From Crocodylus rhombifer (Eukaryota; Chordata; Crocodylia; Crocodylidae): DNA of 64,000 bases. Shown piece after piece: positions 24,801 through 34,627 of this stretch. Made by a program: the position numbers and the translations under genes. Under the pieces are notes generated by a model. It did not search any database. It was given only the letters and a program-made list of their open reading frames with translations, and was not told the DNA's origin. Positions within the stretch are counted from its first letter, which is position 1. Each line of letters begins with the position of its first letter. The stretch lies in NCBI GenBank assembly GCA_038503035.1, contig JAVSML010024349.1, forward strand, positions 348,586 through 412,585. The letters run 5' to 3'.

Positions 24801-27326
24801 GCCAACAACAGACAGTACACACAAGCACAGGGCACTATCATAATTGGGATAACAACTGCAGAAACGCATGTCGCAGACAATGAACGAGGAGCACAGATCC
24901 ACACAGGAGACTATATTCTGGTGCATGTCACTCCCACAATCCACGTCTGCTCTCCCAGGAGAAACTGAATGTCTGTATGAGGCTTTGCAAGACATTAACA
25001 TCTAGGGAAAAAACTCCAAGCATCCCTCCAGTAGACATTTCTCAATGCCTGTTAGAACGCCATATAGTCAAAACATTGGACTGGTGACTATCTTAGTAGT
25101 CAGGAGAGATGCACTAATGTTTGATAGACAACAACATATACTATTTGTACTGCTTGTATATCCATACTGAGATAAAAATGACACCCACTTTCAGCATGAA
25201 AATAAGGAAAAAAAAACTCACCTATTGAATTATTTAGTCTTTCTGAAGGTGCCTTTTGAACTGCTGCTGGATTGTTAAACATATCAACTAAAGGACTGGT
25301 ATATGCTCTACTTGTGGGAGCAGGAGGCACTTTTGCTGCATTTTCATTAAGAGGATAATAATTTTTTCCAATCTACAGATGCAAAAATTTTAATATAGTA
25401 TTAACATAGCAATGAAATGACATGGACATCTTGGATTATTTGCAGCACTGAATTGCCCCTCTGGGAGTACGTGCAGGAGCCGGCCCCCTCCCTCCCTGCT
25501 GTCCCCCAGATGAGCTGCCTGGCAGCAGCAAAGGGCACAAATTTGCACCACCACCTTTGCTGCTGCCAGGCAGGTAGGGGGTGCCACACCAGGGCAGCAC
25601 AGGGCTCACAGCGTAAAGTAGCTTCCCTGCTTGGCTGCGCTCTGCCCTGCCATATCAGGTCCTGCCCACTGGGCCACGGAGGCCCCACAGAGAGGACAGT
25701 AGGGTGTGGAGCCCCAAACCCACAGCAGGTAGCTTGCCTCCACCTCGCACACAGATCTGGGGGGGACCTCACCAGGGGGGCACGGGGCTTGCAACAGCAT
25801 GTAGCTTTCCCACCTGGCCCGGCTTTGCCTTGCCATGCTGGGTCCCGCCAGGTGAGCGCGGAGGCCCCAGGGCGGGGGGCAGCAAGGTGGGGAGCCTGAA
25901 CCCACAGCTGCCTCTGCTGTGCTGCCCCTGGGGGAGTGGGGAGCTGGGCTCCATGCTCTGCTGTGCTGCAGCAGCTGCTGCCTCCCATAGACGGCAGCTG
26001 GGGCTTGGGCACTGCAGCTGGGGGGAAGGTGGGGGCTACCTCCAGCAGGGATACGGGGTGGGGAGATGTGGCGGGGGAGTGAGGAGCACCAGCAGTGGTG
26101 GGGGGCTGTGGCTTGGAAGTGCGGGGCCTGGACCTGCATCCTAATGAGCTAAGGGGCAGAGGGAGCTCTGATTTTCCATGGTAAAAATCCCCAAATCATC
26201 AAATAACAAAAATTTATAGGTACTTAGAATTTATTTTACTATCATGTTTGAGGCACTGGTAGGCTTCCAAATTGCTTTAAAATTGTAAATTTATCAATAA
26301 AACATTGTATTCAGTTGATACACACATCTCATTTTAAGTGCAATTTTGGGCTTTTTAAATCAGAGAACTTGCATTTTTATTAGAGAATTTGTGATTTTTA
26401 AACAGAGGAAACCAGGATCCCTGCTAATGGCAATAAGGCTTTGTATGGGTCTATGCATCTGTCTAATGAATACAGTTACAGAACTGAGGGTCCAGCTTGT
26501 TACTGAGTTTTTTTCACCATATGCAATTCCAGAGTCTCAAGATTTAAGTCATAAAGTTTACACGCATACAAACTCAGGGAAGTCAGTCTTTACTTGCAAT
26601 TAATGAGGAAATGCATACCACAGTATTTCTTTCTATCATTGGTGAAGGTTGGGGAGTTCCTGATATTGGAGTGGAACCAGGTGTCTTTATCTCTTCTATC
26701 ATACTGATAACTTTCTCTGGCACTTTTGTAGCATCACTACAGGTTTCCTGCCACACAGGCAACTTGGAGTTAAGTAAATCTGTACACTGCAACCAATAAA
26801 AATGGAGTTATAAAACATGCATATTTTTGGGTGAAAACAACATTTGAATTACAATGGACTACATTCTAACTTCAGTTATACCACACCAGTGCAACCTCTA
26901 TGAAGTCTTTTAACATTGAAGCTTTAATATTTAGCTAGTATATAAACTAAATATATCAATTTAATACTAAGCCATGTGATAGAAATAACATTTAGTGCAA
27001 GTTATTTGTGATATTGGAAATACAAGTGGATTGGCACAAGTCTTTCAGTCCTTGGTTTCAAAAGTAAGTAATTACTTCTTTGCTTAAACAAATATAATAT
27101 AACCTATTGAAAATGTCTCTGTTCTGATGAGACCCCCCCCTTTTCTACCTCTGCACTTTAGAGCAACACTGACCTGTATATGATAATAGTTCATATGCTG
27201 AGTAAAACTGCAGTGCTTGTCAACCAAAAAGCAGAATCTTCTTTTTTCTTCAAGGAGAGCTTCTCTGCAACCTTCAGCAATAAATCTTTGAATATCACTC
27301 TGTCGAGAAGTGACTGTTTCCAAATA
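15811..27326 (-). CDS. BAIAP2L1: BAIAP2L1 (IRTKS), last eight coding exons, gene-level entry
   Basis: Eight coding exons in transcript order: 27174-27326, 26619-26786, 25222-25372, 24093-24300, 23640-23717, 23205-23382, 16745-16785 and 15811-15886. Their lengths sum to 1053 bp, i.e. 351 codons with the stop, and every intron phase joins. Human IRTKS has 511 residues, so about the first 160 (start and most of the IMD/I-BAR helices) are missing here. The family bends and bundles membrane and actin: the IMD binds phosphoinositide membranes and Rac, the SH3 domain recruits actin regulators, and the tail carries a WH2-like actin-binding segment. Visible here are the last IMD helices, a proline/serine linker, the complete SH3 domain and the tail ending in RSAPIIR. 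The gene converges on BRI3 from the right. No frameshift or internal stop was found. Confidence 0.97.
16745..16785 (-). CDS. BAIAP2L1: BAIAP2L1 small exon, 41 bp
   Basis: Acceptor with a long pyrimidine run ending TTTTACAG, donor AAG|GTATGG. It encodes [13 protein letters not shown] plus two bases of a serine codon; human has NDANGTAKPPFLS. It lies 6.4 kb from the exon before it and 858 bases from the last exon, and is too short to be seen as an open frame on its own. The phase (0 in, 2 out) fits both neighbours. Confidence 0.92.
17983..18003 (+). repeat. TACATA microsatellite
   Basis: Three to four TACATA units inside the large BAIAP2L1 intron. Confidence 0.85.
18570..19637. mobile_element. 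Probable GC-rich DNA transposon in BAIAP2L1 intron
   Basis: A GC-rich 1.07-kb block in otherwise AT-rich intron. Ends CTGGATACAGATG and, complemented, CTGTAATAGAATAGACG are weakly similar. Flanks CATTAAGG (18562-18569) and CCATAAGG (19638-19645) agree at 6 of 8. The body has inverted and direct copies of AGCTTGCTGGCTGGG (18862, 19138 and, reversed, 18978 and 19345), so it is partly palindromic. The long open frames here look like composition artefacts. Confidence 0.5.
23205..23382 (-). CDS. BAIAP2L1: BAIAP2L1 exon: post-SH3 tail (178 bp)
   Basis: Acceptor TTTCCTTGTAG, donor GTAAGT. One base plus 59 codons: [17 protein letters not shown], then [16 protein letters not shown] and a Lys/Ser-rich stretch ending GSTTP. 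Human has PVRSISTVNLSE and VVIPPPDYLECLSMGA at this place. The PPPDY stretch is a conserved feature of the IRTKS tail. Confidence 0.95.
23640..23717 (-). CDS. BAIAP2L1: BAIAP2L1 exon: end of SH3 domain (78 bp)
   Basis: Acceptor ATGTACAG, donor GTAATG. The peptide [19 protein letters not shown] completes the SH3 fold; GWFPSSY is the 3-10 helix motif of the binding groove. It continues QPAPLP and ends on two bases of a serine codon completed by the next exon. Only 375 bases of intron separate it from the main SH3 exon. Confidence 0.95.
23908..23957 (+). repeat. TA/TATC microsatellite in a BAIAP2L1 intron
   Basis: Alternating TATATC, TATATG and TATC units inside the 375-base intron between the two SH3 exons. 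Confidence 0.9.
24093..24300 (-). CDS. BAIAP2L1: BAIAP2L1 exon: most of the SH3 domain (208 bp)
   Basis: Acceptor TTTAACAG after a pyrimidine tract, donor GTATGT. The peptide runs from [18 protein letters not shown] into the SH3 domain: [17 protein letters not shown], the acidic RT-loop region [18 protein letters not shown] and LYGEHDLTK. The DGWLYGE block carries the tryptophan of the ligand groove. The donor was placed after two further bases (GT|GTATGT) because only this gives a phase-2 end that joins the next exon in frame, producing TKVKGWFP where human has SKARGWFP. Confidence 0.96.
24301..25221 (-). other. BAIAP2L1: BAIAP2L1 intron with unassigned repeat
   Basis: Within it, 24635-24960 has open frames on both strands and a CAGGTTTCCCTCACTTTATG start resembling the end of an interspersed DNA repeat (TCCCTC.CTTTA, TTCCTGGAAAAGGGTGCATA). 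The right end was not defined. No coding function is claimed. Confidence 0.5.
25222..25372 (-). CDS. BAIAP2L1: BAIAP2L1 exon: proline/serine linker (50 codons + 1 base)
   Basis: Acceptor TTTGCATCTGTAG, donor GTGAGT. It starts [19 protein letters not shown] and then carries the recognisable [15 protein letters not shown] block, ending in NNSI and one base of a split glycine codon. The block corresponds to human GRAYTSPLIDMFNNP between the IMD and SH3 domains. Low-complexity linker residues differ, as expected for disordered sequence. Confidence 0.94.
25440..26150. repeat. GC-rich insertion in a BAIAP2L1 intron
   Basis: About 700 bases of GC-rich sequence between two exons in AT-rich intron. 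Composition and artefactual long open frames on both strands resemble the bodies of the hAT-type elements elsewhere in the window, but matching termini or target duplications were not found. Confidence 0.45.
26619..26786 (-). CDS. BAIAP2L1: BAIAP2L1 exon: IMD end and linker start (56 codons)
   Basis: Acceptor TTGGTTGCAG, donor GTATGC, phase 0 at both ends. The peptide starts [16 protein letters not shown], runs through [16 protein letters not shown] and ends SPMIERNTV. In human the first residue is serine; here TGT gives cysteine. A second AG lies 6 bases inside the exon and would shift the frame, so the first AG was chosen. The segment closes the IMD and opens the Thr/Pro-rich linker. Confidence 0.95.
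27174..27326 (-). CDS. BAIAP2L1: BAIAP2L1 exon: end of IMD domain (51 codons)
   Basis: Starts after a TTTATTTAG acceptor and ends at CAG before the donor GTCAGT, in phase 0 at both ends. The peptide starts [15 protein letters not shown], continues through [18 protein letters not shown] and ends NYYHIQ. This basic and acidic helical stretch is the most conserved late part of the IMD in BAIAP2-family proteins. The preceding exon, expected to end near the family motif KYEHKEIE, was not found. Confidence 0.96.
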
Positions 27327-27574
27327 CTAAATAAATACATAATTATAATATGAACTGTGTGCAGGCTACAAGTTTGACTTCTGACTTGACTGAATTTGTG
27401 AGGCAAAAATATCAGCAGTGTTAACATCATTCCTAAAATGGCACAATAAGTTTTTGCTTTACATGTTTTACATTTAAATGAGTGCTTAGTCTCCTGATGC
27501 CAAACAGCTCAGACATTAGCGGATTGACTGGTTTCAGTAATCAAATTTACCCTTAAAATCATTTTGAAGCATGA

Positions 27575-27690
27575 AAATATTTATGCCTTATTTTTAAAGA
27601 TGGAGAACTGAGTCAATAAGATTTAACCAAGGTCAAAGACATATGTGTAAGGTTGAAAAACTTCAATCTGAATCCTTAGTGGAACAGGTT
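27575..27690 (-). repeat. MIR-like SINE relic, antisense
   Basis: TTTTTAAAGATGGAGAACTG, then AACCAAGGTCAAAGACATAT, follow the antisense MIR core order (ACAGATGGGGAAACTGAG, CCAAGGTCACAC). Heavily diverged. Confidence 0.5.
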
Positions 27691-27871
27691 AAGCACAAGA
27701 CAGTCTTTCCTGTACTCATCTTAGGTTAACAGGCAGATGATTACTAGCTGAACATTTAGACTTGATTAAAACTTAAATGATTTTAAGAGAAAAAAGGGAA
27801 CTGAAAATATATGATAAAAGATAACACATGAAATGGAAAACATAAGAACAAATCACAAGGAATACAATATC

Positions 27872-27955
27872 ACAAAATCAGAGAACTCTGGCTGAAAGGG
27901 AATTCCAGAGGTAATCTAGTCCAGCCCACTGCCTGAGCCAGGATCATCCCACCAG
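27872..27955 (-). mobile_element. CR1 3' tail, antisense, short
   Basis: The plus strand reads as the complement of a CR1 3' end: CAGAGAACTCTGGCTGAAAG, TCTAGTCCAGCCCACTGCCT, GGATCATCCC. Only about 85 bases remain, directly followed by a plus-strand CR1 fragment. Confidence 0.7.
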
Positions 27956-28021
27956 TCCAAGGCTCTTAGCTCCACCAGTCCAAGGGTGTTAGCCTGCTTG
28001 ACAGTATACAGGATAATGGTG

Positions 28022-28470
28022 GGCATGACCACCCCACCATAGTTGGCATAGATCTTGTGGGGAAGCATCTACGAAGGCTAAATATCTACGAGTCAGCAGG
28101 ACCAGGTAAACTATACCCAAGGGTGCTAAAAGAACTGGCCGATGTCATTGCGCTATCTGTGGCAAAGTTATTTGAAGACCCATGGTGTTTGGGAAAAGTC
28201 TCAGAAGATTAGAAGAATGCCAATGTGGTGCCTATCTTTAAGACAGGGAGAAAGGAGGACCCAGGAAATTACAGACCAATCAGTTTGACCTCAGTCCCTG
28301 ATAAAATCCTGGACAAAATGATCAAAGAATCCATTACAGAAGGCTAGCAGAAGGCTATACACAAACTATATAGAGGTATAACTTCACCCATCATTAGCAC
28401 AAGACAACTACTGTTTAACAATCAGATAGAAAAGCTAACAACTCTTTTACTAAATTTTGACAAAGGAGTA
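28022..28470 (+). mobile_element. CR1 reverse-transcriptase fragment
   Basis: Plus-strand reading recovers ESAGPGKLYPRVLKELADVI, LFEDPWCLGKVSED, a stop, then KNANVVPIFKTGR and, after a frameshift, KEDPGNYRPISLTSVPDKIL. These are the conserved early blocks of CR1 RT. Both ends are truncated and the frame is broken. It lies in presumed BAIAP2L1 intron. Confidence 0.8.
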
Positions 28471-28505
28471 AGTTTGCTCACATGCAAGGGTACTTAAGTG
28501 CACAC

Positions 28506-29327
28506 TGGGCATGTCTACATGTGCTATTAATTAGCATTAGGCTTACTGTGCAGTAAAATATTGTGCAGTAAGCCTTCCTCAGAAGCATGTCTATACATGT
28601 TCTCCATTGGGAACAGATTTGCTCCTGCCCTGCCCTGCCCCCCTGCAGCAGCCAGGGGGAGCTCCAGGCTCCCCCAGGTATTAGCAAGGGGCATGGGGCC
28701 AGGAGAGCTCTACTGGCTGCAGTAGCAGCTGTCTCCTGGCCCCATGCACATTGGGAGGGGACCTGATGTGCATCAGGTGAAAAGACAGCTGCCCCTGCAG
28801 TGCGTGGAGCTCTATTGGCTGCATGCCTAATCAGGACACATAGCTGCCAGTCCTCGGCACAAATCGGCCTTCTGGGTACGGCTTTCCTGCCCGGCAGGAG
28901 GTTTGCTGGAAACTGTCTCGTGTGGAACAGTTGCTGGCAAGTCTCCTGCTGGGCAGGGAGGGAGAGGAGGGAGGGGTCTCTGGCAGCTACCCTGCTTTGT
29001 GTGGAGCTGGCTGCTCTGGAACCCAGCCCCCACTCACCTTCCAGAGCAGCCAGCTCTGCACTGGGAGCAGGACAGGGGGTAGAAAGGTCCCTAGTCCCAG
29101 TGCTGATTAGCTCCTGGCTCCTGAGGGGAGCTGGGAGCTGAGCAGCACCAGGACTGGGAACAGAGAACTCCCTGTTCCCTTGGCCCCCTGCTGCGTAGGC
29201 TGAGTGGGAGCAAATTTGCTCCCAGTCAGCATCTACATGAGTGTTACTGTGCAGTAAATCTAGTACCTATATTTACAGGTACTAGCTAATTTACTGTGCA
29301 GTAAAGTGTCTCGTGTAGATGCACCCA
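28506..29327. mobile_element. DNA-transposon-like MITE, family D copy (822 bp)
   Basis: The left end TGGGCATGTCTACATG and the complement of the right end, TGGGTGCATCTACACG, form inverted termini; subterminal GTGCAGTAAA motifs recur in both orientations. The interior is GC-rich. No clear target duplication was found. Related copies lie at 40739 and 51147. It sits about 40 bases right of a CR1 fragment. Confidence 0.68.
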
Positions 29328-30118
29328 CTAAGAGAAGCCACACAGAATTAGTGAGAAGTAGCTAATACACTGCAAATGCATGACCTCATTTAGGGTAGCA
29401 ACTTCCTAATGTAGATTAACCCATAAAGCTGTCCCCATTCTTTTCCCAGTATAACAGAAGGTTGAAAGGAATTATAAACTGTTTGCCCGCTTGCACCCCA
29501 CCTCTTCACTTTGTCTGAGCCTTGCTGAGGAACAGAGGTGAATTCAGTATTAGAATACTGAGTTTGCCTCTTAATTGTAGGCACTGGTGATATTATTTAG
29601 CTGTCCTGCGTGATTATCATAAAAAATTGTTATGATTAGATGACCAAAACATACTATTTACAGCTACATCTGATTGAAGATGCAGCTTTTTCCCCCATTT
29701 TTCAAGATTCAATCCTACAAATGCAGTGCAATCAGTGAGACTACCTATACATCATATTTATTCATGTCCCAAACTACCTTCTCCCCACCCCCCAAAAAAA
29801 AATCAGCTTTCCAGAGTAGGGGTGCATGTCTTAAGTGGGAATGCTGATATTCTTTGCTGTAATGAAAGAGTAGAAGCACAGAGACGCTGTAAAATTACTT
29901 CCATACTACTCCCCCTGCCAGACTCATGGACAGAGGGGGCGGAGTTCACTCCTCAGAGTCGGAACTAGTGTACTAACCCTTTCACAGCTGCTGTGGAATT
30001 GGCAGTAGTTTTTGGCTGAGCAGCCAACAACTGCTGCCCGTTCACCAGTGGCTGTGCAAAGGTTAACACTTAGCTTTTGACTGAGCAATTCAACCACAGT
30101 CAGGAATCCCTGCAGTCA

Positions 30119-30128
30119 NNNNNNNNNN
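30119..30128. other. Assembly gap (10 N)
   Basis: Ten N in a row. The true length is unknown because fixed-length N runs are often placeholders. It lies 2.8 kb beyond the most 5' BAIAP2L1 exon found, so missing exons could lie here. Confidence 0.99.
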
Positions 30129-30350
30129 GCAACTGGAATCTGATATCTGATTCCCAAAATCACAGATCCTGTAGTACACATGTGGCATAGCTGGTGGTGC
30201 AGTTTTTGGGATCGTGGATCAGATCCCATCACTTCTTTAACTGAATGTCTCTCAGCAGTTTGCATTTCTTTCTTTTCCTTTCTTCTGACTGGTGCATTAC
30301 CACAGTGGGAAAACTCACAGTCCTGCTTTAAATTCAGGACTCCTTCAAAA

Positions 30351-30515
30351 AAGGGACGGGCAATTATTTTGGGCAGAGGGCTGCTTACTGAGTTTTGGGA
30401 AGCCATCAAGGGCTGCAAGACGGGCAGCCCAGGGCAGATTAATATTAATTTTCTACATTTTTTAGGGGTCCTGTGGGCTGCATCCAGCTCCTGGGCCATA
30501 TTTTGCCCACCCCAG
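30351..30515. mobile_element. hAT-type element, family A short copy
   Basis: The left end AAGGGACGGGCAATTATTTT and the complement of the right end, CTGGGGTGGGCAAAATATGG, match the family A termini at 37819 and 46396. The interior is only about 120 bases and shares the AATATTAATTTTCTAC/TTTTTAGGGG stretch with the 46396 copy. No clear target duplication was found. It starts 222 bases after the assembly gap. Confidence 0.7.
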
Positions 30516-33067
30516 AATTAGGGGCAATGTGAATTGAGAGTACCTGTCTTGATCTTGAGAATCTTTCTTTAGGCCTCCAATGCTTACTCAGGCTACACAC
30601 TCCGACCCATTATAAGCCTCTCCTCAGTCACTATTGGGATTCAGAAAAAAGTCTTCCTATTTAGAGAGCATTTGTCTTCAAATCTAAGGGCTTATTTGAA
30701 TTAAGGTAAACTTGTTAAAAGGTTTCTTATTTCTACCTCCATAAGTGTTGGGTTTCCCTCTTCTAAGCTGCCTTTTTTCTCTTTCAGTTTGTTGTGAGAG
30801 ATCTCAGAAGGCATGTAATGATAACTGGACTTAGAACAGAAATGCAAATGTTGGACTCTAACCCGGGAGGAGGCTCTTATCAGGTTTCAGTAGTTGTAAA
30901 ATGAATTGTGTTCAAGCGTATGAAGGTGTTTGTGTTTTTAAACCTATGCTCTTCCGGCTTGGGGAAAAAATAGCTGTGATGGCACTATCTTGAACACAAC
31001 TGAAGTTGACAGGAATGGAGGAAGGCTTTTGGGACATACCCTCCCCTATTAAAAAAACACCGTTATTTACTGTACGAATGATGGGAAAGTAAATTGATTA
31101 CTATAGGAATCTCCTGGTAATTAATAATTTGAGATCCAGTCTGGCAGTTTTTATCCATACTGAGTGGTACTTAGTCCAATTGAACTTAATAAGGCTATTT
31201 GTGCAAATAAGGGATAAAGAATCAGGATGCTTGTTTCTGTTTCTCTTAATATCTTTCATTTAGATTCCAAACTATTTTACAATTGGAGAATCAAATTCTG
31301 CCCAGATACTCTATTGATCATCAAGGTAGCTTAAGCAATTAAAAGACACCCTACTTAGCATATCTCCAGGGCAAGAAATCACAAGCAGCCAATCTTTGGG
31401 AGCAAGACATCCAAAGAAAGCTGTAGAGGAGAAGAGGCCATGGGTTCCTTCCCTCATACTGGTCAGCAGGTACATTGCAGGAAATGTGCTACATCACCTA
31501 AAGAAGTGTAGAATAATCTTGCCATGCTGTCCCTGTGGATTGTGGAGCTATAGAGGGGCCAGTGTGAACCTTTAGCTAACCGGTATGTTAGAGCCCTGGT
31601 ATTTACATTTAGCACTACTAATTTATGCTTATATCCATTTACGCTACTCTGACAGTGCAAGGGGTTTTAAAGCCTGAAGTGCAACCACTTTTATAAAAGA
31701 TAACAATCCACATCTGACAGACGCACTATACAGCAGTTTAGGATGTTCAATACAGTATACTATGGCCAATAGGAACTGCAAGGATAATTTATGTGGGCAA
31801 AATTAGAATAAGAAAATGTGTTTTTACATTTACATGTGGCATGGGCTTTTAAAATATTATGATTCTAAGTGCAACCTCAATAAGTCTGTTTAATAAAGAA
31901 GGCACTGCTATCCAGATGAAATGCAGTCAGATAGTAAAGCATTCCCTTTGGCTTTTCTGTTCTTACATTCACCACTAGATTGCATTGTAGTTCAGTGATT
32001 AAAAAAGTCAATGAATGCGACAGAGAGCAAAGTGCTAGCTTTGGGCACCATGGCCCAAGACTTTAGATGTTTATTCAATATATTCATTTCTACAAAGTCC
32101 CTGTTACATTTTTGGAAGTGGTCTACAGAGTCCCTGCTACATTACTGAAGATCTTTTACACTGTTCTTGCATTGTGGACAACACAGTAGTGTCTGCAATC
32201 TTCATATAATTGTTTGGTTTTTTCTGCTTGAATTTATAATCTTAGAAGGAGATAAAAATCTAACTTACTTTCTTTTTTAAAATTTTTCAGAATCATAAAA
32301 ATAAGAGGAATGAAGGTACTGCTTTAACAAAATAAACAATGTCATTTACAGAGTGATCAAAAAGGATCAAAACCTTTTTAAAGGTAAGGAATACCTACAT
32401 GGGAAAAAATAGCTGGTAGGGGAGAACTCTTAAATTGGATAATGATATTTCTGTTAATCCATTAATGCACAAAGTAAGAAGAAATGGTAATAAATATTTT
32501 GGATAGTTGAAATGTTCTCTCAATTAAAGTTGTACAGTCTTAGGAATAGAAACACTAAGCCATGTTTATTCCAGGTACTTAGAATCTTGTTGAGAGTATA
32601 GTAACAACTTACAAAACCAACATGTTTTATGTTACTTTCTACTGGAAAAAAATATTTTTAATATTAGGTGTTAACAGGTCTTACGTGCTATTTTCCTTTT
32701 CTTGCACAGCAGTGAGGACAATTATCTCAGGTCTTATGAACATTAGTTGTATATAGAAATTTGAAAAGTTGACAATATCCTTCTGTTCTATTTTTGAGGT
32801 ACTATAAATACCTGTAGCCTTTATAATACACTGAAACATTGTTCTATGTTAACTGTCCTTGCATTTTAGGGAACAACATAAAAACCCTTACCTGAAATCT
32901 GACAACCTGCTTTAATTGTATATTTACAGGCTATATGTCAGAAAATCCCAAACTTACACAGCAGGGTCTTTTAAAAAATCATCAGCTGAACTTGACAGTA
33001 GAGCTTTGTTATAGCAATAATGTTGGCCTTTAGATTTTACCCTAGTTTTACGTCAGTGATGCCCTTT
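30516..33067. other. No gene seen; presumed BAIAP2L1 intron
   Basis: AT-rich unique-looking sequence. Searched on the minus strand for N-terminal IMD motifs without success. Confidence 0.45.
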
Positions 33068-33316
33068 GACAAGTTACAGCAAGGGGAGTTTAGGTTAGAT
33101 ATTAGGAAAATCTTTGTCACTAGGAGGGTAGTAAAGCATTGGAACAGGCTACCCAGAGAGGTTGTGAAATCTCTGTCCTTAGAAGTTTTTAAGACCTGAG
33201 TAGACAAAGCCCTGCTGGGGATGTTATAGTGGGGGATGATCCTGCTTTGAGCAGGGGGTTTGACTAGATGACCTCCTGAGGTCTCTTTTAACCCTAATTT
33301 TCTATGGTTTTATGAA
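33068..33316 (+). mobile_element. CR1 3' end fragment
   Basis: Typical CR1 3'UTR: TTACAGCAAGGGGAGTTTAG, GTAAAGCATTGGAACAGGCT, GATGATCCTGCTTTGAGCAG, GACTAGATGACCTCCTGAGG and a degraded TCTATGGTTTTATGA tail. Very similar blocks close the older CR1 at 12320-12537. Confidence 0.88.
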
Positions 33317-33479
33317 TTGGAGTTAATCTTGATTTGCACCAAATTAAGTAAGAATAAGTACTGTTTGCAAGGTACTTTTTGTGAGTTGCCATGGGGGATT
33401 TAATGTTAGGCATAGACAGAAGTGCTTTTTGTTAGATTAGGGCAAAATGTTCCCTACTTGCAGAATCAAGTCCTTAATC

Positions 33480-33781
33480 CAGTGATTCTCTACCAGGTTG
33501 CCTGGAGAGCCTTTCAAAGGTGCTGTAGCTCGCTATGCAATAGTAGCATGGTTAGATGTGCCAATGATTTATAAGGAAAACTCAGAGATTTCAAATGGGA
33601 ACTCACAGTGTTTAAAGCATTCTGACCTGTTGTGGTCTTTCTGAGTTCCATGCAACAGAAGAATTGCTTTATTATTTTTCTGTAGTCAAAAAACAAATGA
33701 AAACTAAGAGCTGGCATTTTTTGAGAGGTGCCTTAATTCTAACAAGCGATATGTTGGGGCTGAAAAGCTTGAGAACCACTG
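33480..33781. mobile_element. hAT-type element, family B copy 2
   Basis: Ends CAGTGATTCTCTACC and, complemented, CAGTGGTTCTCAAGC. Flanks CCTTAATC (33472-33479) and CCTTTATG (33782-33789) agree at 6 of 8, consistent with an old insertion. The termini match the copy at 440. Confidence 0.7.
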
Positions 33782-34168
33782 CCTTTATGACTGTTCCCTA
33801 TGTATAAATATGAGAACAGGCAGTTCCATTCCCCTGTTCATTTAAAGAATATTTTTCAAAAGTGTCTTCTGATTTTGAGTAACAGTTTGTGAGTGCCCAC
33901 ATTCACATACCTTTGGCCTGGTTTTTAGAAATGTCAAAAGCTCCCAGCTCCTACTGATTTAAGTTGGAGTCATAAGTTTTATGGCCTGCTGAAAATGAGG
34001 CCACAGATATCAGCTGGATTAAAGAATCCAGAGTCAGAGATTGTTTTATAAAAATCATTTTCTTATTTGGAATCTTTATGCAATATTTATAAACATGGTG
34101 TAAATCATGTTGTAACATTGGGGTTTCAGAAGGAATAAGACCAGACCATTTTTTCTAAAAGTCTAACA

Positions 34169-34619
34169 CAATGGTGCCCAGCCTCTGGCCCATAGGCCAC
34201 GTCTGCCCTGTGGGGCTCCCCATGGGTCCAGAAATTTGACAGTGGGCCAGTAGTGGCACCACTCTCCTTCTGTCAAATTTTGGGATCTGGGGGGAGCCCA
34301 GGCCTTGTGCACTAGATCAGGCGCTTGATCCTGGTGTGTGGGGCTGGATGGGGGCAGTGTGGGCTTCCAGGAGCCAATCCCAGCATCCAGTGGCAGCACA
34401 AGGCCCCAGGGTCCAATTGTGGCACATGCTGGAAGTGCTGGGCTCCAGGGTCCAATCCTATCCAGGCATCTGGGGCCAGGCAAAGGCAACACCAGGCCCC
34501 AGGACCTGGTCCTATCTGGGTATGTGGGGCCTGATCCTGGCATGTGGGACTCAGTCCAGCCTGGGGACTGGCCTTGCACTTCCCATCAGGCCTGTGGGTC
34601 AAAAGCTGAAACACCACTG
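34169..34619. mobile_element. hAT-type element with perfect 8-bp duplication
   Basis: The left end CAATGGTGCCCAGCCTCTGG pairs loosely with the complement of the right end, CAGTGGTGTTTCAGCTTTTG. GTCTAACA occurs exactly on both sides (34161-34168 and 34620-34627). The 451-bp GC-rich body has no credible coding capacity. Confidence 0.85.
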
Positions 34620-34627
34620 GTCTAACA

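Noticed and set aside
24597..25001. Overlapping 123- and 132-codon frames inside a BAIAP2L1 intron
   Set aside because: No conserved motif, overlap on opposite strands, and repeat-like start; treated as a possible interspersed repeat.
30165..30245. Similarity to 58040-58130 (GTTTTTG.GAT.GTGGATC.GATCCCAT)
   Set aside because: The shared stretch is short and interrupted; it may be an old repeat, but ends could not be set on either copy.
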